A stretch of DNA of 34,909 nucleotides from Actinomadura hibisca NBRC 15177 (lineage in GTDB: Bacteria; Actinomycetota; Actinomycetes; Streptosporangiales; Streptosporangiaceae): assembly GCF_001552635.1 (NCBI RefSeq), contig NZ_BCRO01000056.1:1-34909 (forward strand). The letters are read 5' to 3'. Shown here piece after piece: positions 30,433 through 34,909 of the stretch; within the stretch, counting starts at the first letter, position 1; the number at the start of each line of letters is the position of its first letter. Under the pieces are notes generated by a model. That model made no database searches and was not told the origin of the DNA. It saw nothing but the letters and a program-made list of their open reading frames with translations. The translations under genes were made by a program, and so were the position numbers.

Positions 30433-31605
30433 TTGCCATTCGCCGTCTACGTCCTGGGCCTCGCCGTGTTCGCCCAGGGCACTTCGGAGTTCATGCTGGC
30501 CGGGCTGGTCCCGGCCGTGGCCGCCGACCTCGGGGTGACCATCCCGCAGGCGGGCCTGCTGACCGCGATGTTCGCGGTCGGCATGGCGGTCGGCGCGCCC
30601 GCGCTGGCCGTCCTCACGCTGCGCGTGCCCAGGCGGCGCGCGCTGGTGTGGTCGCTGGCGGTGTTCACCGCCTGCCACGTGGCCGGGGCGCTCGCCCCCG
30701 GCTACGGGGTACTGCTGGCGACGCGGATCGTCGCCGCGCTGGCCTGCGCCGCGTTCTGGGCGGTGGCCGCGGGCGCGGCGGTCGCCATGGTCGGGCCCGG
30801 GTCCCGGGCCCGCGCGATGTCGATCGTGGTGGGCGGCGTGACCGTCGCCTGCGTGGCGGGCGTGCCCGGCGGCGCGCTGCTGGGCGGCCTGTGGGGCTGG
30901 CGGTCGGCGTTCTGGGCGGTGGCGGCGGTGTCGGCGCTGTCGATCGTCGCGCTGCTGGTGACGCTGCCGCCGAGCCGCCCCGAGCCGCCCGCGTCCGGGA
31001 CGCGGGCCGAACTGCGCGCGCTGGTCCGGCGGCCGCTGCTGGTCGCCTACGCCCTGAACGCGCTGGTGCAGGGCGCGACGTTCTGCACCTTCACCTACCT
31101 GGCGCCGCTGGTGACGGAGGTGACCGGCCTGGGCGAGGGCTGGGTGCCGGGGATGCTGGTGCTGTTCGGCGCGGGCGCGATGGCGGGCATCATCGTCGGC
31201 GGCCGGATCGCCGACGCCCGACCCGTCCCGGTACTGCTGGCGGGCACGACGGCGCTGGCCTGCGGCTGGGCGCTGCTGGCGGTGACCGCCGCGCATCCCG
31301 TGCCGGTGTTCGTGCTGGTGTTCCTGCTGGGGATGCTGGCGTTCGGGACGGGCCCGGCGCTGATGGCCCGGACCTTCGCGCTGGCGGACGGCGCGCCGAC
31401 GCTGACGGGCGGCTTCACGACGGCGGCGTTCAACGTCGGCAACACCGCCGGGCCGTGGCTGGGCGGAGTGGTCATCGACGCGGGGCTGGGCTTCCGGGCC
31501 CCAGTGTGGACGAGCGCGCTGCTCATGGTCGCGGCGGTGGCCGTGACGGCGACGGTGCTGCGCCGCCGTCCCGCGCCGGAGCCCGCCGCCGCGAAGGTCG
31601 GCTGA
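30433..31605 (+). CDS. Cmx/CmlR-family chloramphenicol efflux MFS transporter
   Basis: 390 residues, 12 predicted membrane helices. The N-terminus PFAVYVLGLAVFAQGTSEF, the MFAVGMAVGAP region, and later GATFCTFTYLAPLVTEVTG with GEGWVP are hallmarks of actinobacterial chloramphenicol exporters of the Cmx/Cml group (drug:H+ antiport, plasma membrane). I chose TTG at 30433 because GGGGAG (30420-30425) is 7 nt upstream and the protein then starts MPFAV as in the family; longer GTG frames would translate the structured leader. Whether it exports chloramphenicol or another drug is inference. Ends at a hairpin shared with ppk2. Confidence 0.9.
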   Translation: MPFAVYVLGLAVFAQGTSEFMLAGLVPAVAADLGVTIPQAGLLTAMFAVGMAVGAPALAVLTLRVPRRRALVWSLAVFTACHVAGALAPGYGVLLATRIVAALACAAFWAVAAGAAVAMVGPGSRARAMSIVVGGVTVACVAGVPGGALLGGLWGWRSAFWAVAAVSALSIVALLVTLPPSRPEPPASGTRAELRALVRRPLLVAYALNALVQGATFCTFTYLAPLVTEVTGLGEGWVPGMLVLFGAGAMAGIIVGGRIADARPVPVLLAGTTALACGWALLAVTAAHPVPVFVLVFLLGMLAFGTGPALMARTFALADGAPTLTGGFTTAAFNVGNTAGPWLGGVVIDAGLGFRAPVWTSALLMVAAVAVTATVLRRRPAPEPAAAKVG

Positions 31606-31613
31606 CCTCCCCA

Positions 31614-31645
31614 TGCCCGCCCGAGCCACCCGGCTCGGGCGGGCA
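31614..31645. terminator. Bidirectional terminator between exporter and ppk2
   Basis: A perfect 14-bp stem (31614-31627 / 31632-31645) with loop ACCC, 8 nt after the exporter stop and 5 nt from the ppk2 stop. Confidence 0.75.
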
Positions 31646-31650
31646 CGGCG

Positions 31651-32625
31651 TCAGGAGGGCCGCTCCCCGTCGTCCTCGGGGACGCGGGTCAGGATGCGGG
31701 CCTCCCGCTCGCCCTCCTCGAAGACCTGCGCCGCCGGTCCGATGACCTTGGGATCGGGCTCCCCCACGGCGTCGGCGTCCTTGCCCGGGTAGTCGAACAG
31801 GCTCAGCACGTACCGCATGGCCTCCAGGCGCGCCCGCTTCTTGTCGTTGCTCTTCACCACCGTCCAGGGCGCGTCCAGGGTGTCGGTGTGGTAGAACATC
31901 ATCTCCTTGGCCTCGGTGTAGGCGTCCCACTTGTCCAGCGAGGCCAGGTCGATCGGGCTGAGCTTCCAGCGCCGCACCGGGTCGGTCTGCCGCACCATGA
32001 AGCGGTGCAGCTGCTCGCCGCGCGACACCGAGAACCAGAACTTCACCAGGTGGACGCCGTCGCGCACCAGCAGCCGCTCGAACTCGGGGGCCTGGTGCAT
32101 GAACTCCACGTACTGGCGGGGCGTGGCGAACCCCATCACGCGCTCCACACCCGCGCGGTTGTACCAGGACCGGTCGAACAGCACGATCTCCCCGGCGCTC
32201 GGCAGGTGCTCCACGTAGCGCTGGAAGTACCACTGGGTCTTCTCACGCTCGGTCGGCGTGCCGAGGGCGACCACGCGCGCGCCGCGGGGGTTGAGGTGCT
32301 CGGTGAACCGTTTGATGGTGCCGCCCTTGCCGGCGGCGTCGCGGCCCTCGAACAGGATGACCAGGCGCTGCCCGGAGGACTTCACCCAGGACTGGAGCTT
32401 CAGCAGCTCGATCTGGAGGGCGCGCTTCTCCTTCTCGTAGACGTCGCGCTTCAGCTTCCGCTCGTAGGGATAGCCCTCGCGCCAGGCGTCGCCGTTGAGA
32501 CCGGCGTCGAGCAGGCCGGGTTTCCCGCTCTCGACGGCGATGATCTCCCGCGCGGCGGCGTCGCGCTCCTGCGGCGTCCGCCGCGCGCCGGTCGGCTTGC
32601 GGGTCCTGCGCCCCTGGCTCTTCAT
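31651..32625 (-). CDS. ppk2: Polyphosphate kinase 2 (PPK2)
   Basis: 324 residues, one PPK2 domain (class I length). Walker A G94-RDAAGKGG102, lid-region REKTQWYFQRYVEHLP, Walker B FDRSWYNRAGVE (150-161), then DPVRRWKLSPIDL and DAPWTVVKSNDKKRARL. It transfers phosphate from polyphosphate to a nucleoside diphosphate (or the reverse), in the cytoplasm. GGGAGG lies 9 nt before the ATG; TATAGC (32667-32672) on the minus strand is a likely -10. Stands alone, convergent with the exporter gene. Confidence 0.95.
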   Translation of the reverse strand: MKSQGRRTRKPTGARRTPQERDAAAREIIAVESGKPGLLDAGLNGDAWREGYPYERKLKRDVYEKEKRALQIELLKLQSWVKSSGQRLVILFEGRDAAGKGGTIKRFTEHLNPRGARVVALGTPTEREKTQWYFQRYVEHLPSAGEIVLFDRSWYNRAGVERVMGFATPRQYVEFMHQAPEFERLLVRDGVHLVKFWFSVSRGEQLHRFMVRQTDPVRRWKLSPIDLASLDKWDAYTEAKEMMFYHTDTLDAPWTVVKSNDKKRARLEAMRYVLSLFDYPGKDADAVGEPDPKVIGPAAQVFEEGEREARILTRVPEDDGERPS

Positions 32626-32666
32626 CCGGTCCGGCCTCCCTGCGTGTGAACCCGTCCTTTCCGCAG

Positions 32667-32672
32667 GCTATA
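32667..32672 (-). promoter_or_regulatory. Candidate -10 (TATAGC) of ppk2
   Basis: TATAGC on the minus strand, about 40 nt before the ATG; one of few AT-rich spots here. -35 not clear. Confidence 0.4.
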
Positions 32673-32703
32673 AGCCCGGCCCCGAACGCCCGGCCCCGGG
32701 CCG

Positions 32704-33318
32704 CTACCCGGACGCCGGGGCGGTCAGCCCGGCGGTGACGAAGGCGATGACGGTCCCGGCCGGGGGCGGCGCGACCGCGGCCCCGCCGACGGGGGCCAGC
32801 GGCCGCCCGTAGATCTCCAGCAGCAGCGTGAAGGCCAGCCGCCACCGGTCGGCGACCTCGTCCATCGGCAGGTCGGGCCGGGCGCGGCCGAGCATCGCCT
32901 CGAACGGGACCGGCCCGAACCACGGCGAGGCCGCCGGGATCCGCCAGGTGGGCAGCGTCGCGCGGGCCAGCAGGTGGCACAACATCCGGCCCTTGGCGGT
33001 GCGGGACAGCTCCACGAACGGCTCCACGATCGCCGTCACCAGCTCGGCGACCTCGAACGGCGCGCCGTCGGTCCGCGAGCGCTTGGCGATCAGCTCCAGC
33101 CGCTCGGCCCACAGCGGCGCCAGCTCCTGCTCCAGCAGCGCCGAGACCAGGCCCTCCCGCGACCCGAAGTGGTAGTGCACCGCGCCCGGGTTCAGCCCGG
33201 CCTCGGCGTTGATCGCGCGGACCGACACCTGGTCGGCCCCCCTGTCCAGGAACAGGCGCTCGGCGGCCGCCAGCAGGCGGTCGCGGGTCGGTGCGGAGTC
33301 ATCGGCCATGGACTCCAT
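32704..33318 (-). CDS. TetR-family repressor, divergent from the OYE gene
   Basis: 204 residues. HTH at about 8-55 (TRDRLLAAAERLFLDRGADQVSVRAINAEAG in two blocks, LNPGAVHYHFGSREGLV); a long C-terminal domain follows (about 80-200). ATG at 33318; the ATG at 33309, with GGAG just upstream, is an equally good start. Divergent from the OYE gene with two palindromes between. Probably represses the OYE gene; signal unknown, perhaps an electrophile handled by the enzyme. Confidence 0.9.
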   Translation of the reverse strand: MESMADDSAPTRDRLLAAAERLFLDRGADQVSVRAINAEAGLNPGAVHYHFGSREGLVSALLEQELAPLWAERLELIAKRSRTDGAPFEVAELVTAIVEPFVELSRTAKGRMLCHLLARATLPTWRIPAASPWFGPVPFEAMLGRARPDLPMDEVADRWRLAFTLLLEIYGRPLAPVGGAAVAPPPAGTVIAFVTAGLTAPASG

Positions 33319-33320
33319 TG

Positions 33321-33360
33321 CACCACACGTGGTGAAATCAGCTTTCAATCACTGATTGAA
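33321..33360. promoter_or_regulatory. Two palindromes between tetR and the OYE gene
   Basis: CACCAC-AC-GTGGTG (33321-33334) and TTCAATCA-C-TGATTGAA (33344-33360, perfect 8+1+8). The second lies centrally in the gap and is the better operator candidate; the first is just upstream of the tetR start. Confidence 0.55.
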
Positions 33361-33394
33361 TGATGTCAGAAACGTCGCGAAGAGGAGCGAGCAC

Positions 33395-34558
33395 ATGACC
33401 ACCCCCGACGTGTTCGGCGAGGCGCGGCTCGGGCCGCTCACCCTGCGCAACCGGATCATCAAGGCCGCCACCTTCGAGGGCATGAGCAAGGGCGCGCTGG
33501 CCACCGACGACCTGGTCGAGTTCCACCGGCGGCACGCCGCGGGCGGGGTCGGCATGACCACCGTCGCCTACTGCGCCGTGGCTCCGGAGGGCCGCACCGA
33601 GCGCAACCAGATCTGGATGCGGCCCGAGGCGCTGCCGAGCCTGCGCCGCCTCACCGACGCCGTGCACGCCGAGGGCGCGGCCGTGTCGGCGCAGATCGGG
33701 CACGCGGGCCCGGTCGCCAACAGCAAGTCCAACCGGGTGCCGGCGCTGGCCCCGTCCGCCTCGTTCAACCCGCAGAGCATGCGGGCCATCCGCAAGGCGA
33801 GCGCCGCCGACATCGAGCGGATCACCCAGGCGCACGCCGACGCGGCCCTGCTGGCGATCGAGGCGGGCTTCGACGCGGTCGAGATCCACCTCGGCCACAA
33901 CTACTTCGCGAGCTCCTTCCTGAGCCCGAAGCTCAACAAGCGCACCGACGAGTACGGCGGCTCCCTGGAGAACCGCGCCAAGGTGGCCCTCGGCGCGGTG
34001 CGCGCCGTCCGCGACGCGGTGGGCGACCGCATCGCGATCCTGGCGAAGTTCAACATGGACGACGGCGTGCCGGGCGGCTTCTGGCTGGACGAGAGCCTGC
34101 AGGTGGCCCAGTGGCTGGAGCGCGACGGCGGCGTGGACGCCCTGGAGCTGACCGCCGGAAGCTCGTTGCTGAACCCGATGTACTTGTTCCGCGGCGACGC
34201 TCCGGTACGCGAGTTCGCCGCGACCTTCCCCCAGCCGCAGCGCCTGGGCGTCCAGCTGATCGGCAAGAAGTTCATCCGCGCCTACCCCTACCAGGAGGCG
34301 TACCTGCTGGAGAGCGCCCGCCAGTTCCGGGCGGCTCTGGACCTGCCGCTGGTGCTGCTGGGCGGCATCTCGCAGCGTACGACGATGGACCAGGCGATGG
34401 CCGAGGGCTTCGAGTTCGTGGCCATGGCGCGCGCCCTGCTGCGCGAACCCGACCTGCTCAACCGCATCCAGGCCGAGCCGACCACGCGCTCGTTGTGCAT
34501 CCACTGCAACAAGTGCATGCCGACCATCTTCAGCGGCACCCACTGCGTACTGGCCTGA
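33395..34558 (+). CDS. Old-Yellow-Enzyme / NADH:flavin oxidoreductase family protein
   Basis: 387 residues, single FMN-binding TIM barrel. Visible blocks: PLTLRNRIIKAATFEGMS, QIGHAGP, EIHLGHNYFASSFLSPKLN followed by RTDEYGGSLENR, and LLGGISQR, VAMARALLREPDL for FMN phosphate. The C-terminus has CIHCNKCMPT ... C, four Cys like those that bind an Fe-S cluster in 2,4-dienoyl-CoA reductases, but the FAD/NADPH half of that enzyme is absent. It probably reduces enones or nitro compounds. GAGGAG lies 7 nt before the ATG at 33395; the TTG at 33356 lacks a ribosome site. Likely repressed by the divergent TetR. Confidence 0.9.
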   Translation: MTTPDVFGEARLGPLTLRNRIIKAATFEGMSKGALATDDLVEFHRRHAAGGVGMTTVAYCAVAPEGRTERNQIWMRPEALPSLRRLTDAVHAEGAAVSAQIGHAGPVANSKSNRVPALAPSASFNPQSMRAIRKASAADIERITQAHADAALLAIEAGFDAVEIHLGHNYFASSFLSPKLNKRTDEYGGSLENRAKVALGAVRAVRDAVGDRIAILAKFNMDDGVPGGFWLDESLQVAQWLERDGGVDALELTAGSSLLNPMYLFRGDAPVREFAATFPQPQRLGVQLIGKKFIRAYPYQEAYLLESARQFRAALDLPLVLLGGISQRTTMDQAMAEGFEFVAMARALLREPDLLNRIQAEPTTRSLCIHCNKCMPTIFSGTHCVLA

Positions 34559-34562
34559 GCAG

Positions 34563-34598
34563 AAGGGTCCGGCCCCATGTCGATGGGACCGGACCCTT
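34563..34598 (+). terminator. Terminator of the OYE gene
   Basis: AAGGGTCCGG (34563-34572) with CCGGACCCTT (34589-34598), continued by CCCAT/ATGGG after one mismatch; loop GTCG. It starts 5 nt after the stop. Confidence 0.75.
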
Positions 34599-34618
34599 GA
34601 CTCATGGCAGAAATGAGA

Positions 34619-34646
34619 AAGGCCCCGCCATTGCTGGCGGGGCCTT
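34619..34646 (-). terminator. rRNA operon terminator
   Basis: AAGGCCCCGCC (34619-34629) pairs with GGCGGGGCCTT (34636-34646), loop ATTGCT; on the minus strand a T-rich run (TTTCTCATTTC) follows the stem. It sits 13 nt beyond the 5S rRNA 3' end, as expected for an rRNA operon terminator. Confidence 0.85.
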
Positions 34647-34658
34647 CCTGTAAAAAGA

Positions 34659-34775
34659 GTCCGGCGGTGTCCTACTCTCCCACACAGTCTCCCGTGCAGT
34701 ACCATCGGCGCTGAAGGGCTTAACTTCCGGGTTCGGGATGGGACCGGGTGTTTCCCCCTCGCCATAACCACCGAA
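34659..34775 (-). rRNA. rrf: 5S ribosomal RNA
   Basis: About 117 nt on the minus strand. The 5' GTTCGGTGGTTATGGCGAG, internal GGAAGTTAAGCCC, GCCGATGGTACTGC and 3' GAGAGTAGGACACCGCCGGAC are conserved 5S blocks, and the ends pair to form helix I. Boundaries are good to 1-2 nt. Confidence 0.97.
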
Positions 34776-34909
34776 CGACCAACGCACAACCCGCGAGGCG
34801 GGCCGGCAAGCTCATCGTCCGAGCGACTCGGCTCGGTATCGAATTGTAGCGGTTCCCGTTTGTTTTCCGGGAACCACACAGGGACGCGAGTTTCTCATGC
34901 AGCGATCAA
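34776..34909 (-). other. 23S-5S internal transcribed spacer (window edge)
   Basis: 134 bp between the 5S rRNA and the window end. GGTTCCCG (34851-34858) pairs with CGGGAACC (34868-34875), a likely rRNA-processing stem. The minus-strand TTGATC at the edge may be the last bases of 23S rRNA, but that gene itself is outside the window. Confidence 0.65.

Noticed and set aside
34563..34646. Two adjacent hairpins as a possible repeat or attachment site
   Set aside because: Each is explained as a terminator, one for the OYE gene (plus) and one for the rRNA operon (minus); their arms differ.

Overview
The window is chromosomal DNA of a high-GC filamentous actinobacterium. Codons end almost always in G or C, AGGAGG-type ribosome sites mix with leaderless starts, and family content (conservon-type P450, DUF5302, DUF5988, DUF2795, an RsbU/RsbW-like phosphatase) is typical of Streptosporangiales and Streptomycetales. 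An Actinomadura-like genus is my best guess but is not proven. The right edge is the end of an rRNA operon on the minus strand (5S rRNA, its terminator, and the 23S-5S spacer).

Layout. 0.1-4.4 kb: a membrane-anchored protein with a LAS/M15-type zinc site, a PAS-GAF-PP2C-ATPase signalling protein, and a spermidine-synthase-like protein. 4.4-11.5 kb: a complete peptide ABC importer operon (lipoprotein, two permeases, two ATPases), divergent from a cytoplasmic M20 peptidase. 11.5-18.9 kb: short, mostly single-gene units (DUF5988, MBL hydrolase, DinB-like protein, TetR/SDR pair, small secreted protein, membrane protein, PPOX flavoprotein, DUF5302, orphan P450). 19-23.4 kb: an aromatic amino acid decarboxylase behind two unknown coupled genes, a DUF2795 protein and a class A FAD monooxygenase. 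23.5-26.8 kb: a secreted GH29 alpha-L-fucosidase downstream of a HutC-type GntR regulator. 26.9-28.8 kb: a TetR/FAD-monooxygenase pair. 28.8-32.6 kb: MurA with Asp in place of the catalytic Cys, a Cmx-family drug exporter with a long structured leader, and a PPK2 kinase. 32.7-34.6 kb: a TetR/Old-Yellow-Enzyme pair.

Recurring theme. Three TetR regulators (14.4, 27.5 and 33.3 kb) each face an oxidoreductase (SDR, FAD monooxygenase, OYE) across a short intergenic region holding a different palindrome. The GntR/fucosidase unit also carries repeated palindromic sites. Genes at convergent ends are separated by long GC hairpins. Several single genes have a -10 hexamer exactly 6 nt before the start codon, which suggests leaderless mRNAs.

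Most interesting. (1) The 346-nt region before the chloramphenicol-exporter-like gene, with a promoter, a 9-codon leader ORF overlapping a hairpin, and a four-segment CCCAC/GTGGGGA/TCCCCAC/GTGGGGA switch that can hide or free the ribosome site of a TTG-started gene. (2) Three 12-bp palindromes spaced exactly 15 bp apart between a TetR gene and a monooxygenase gene. (3) A P450 without the K-helix ExxR. (4) A 15-bp tandem repeat that runs through the stop codon of a monooxygenase gene. I found no CRISPR array, insertion sequence, tRNA or biosynthetic megasynthase.
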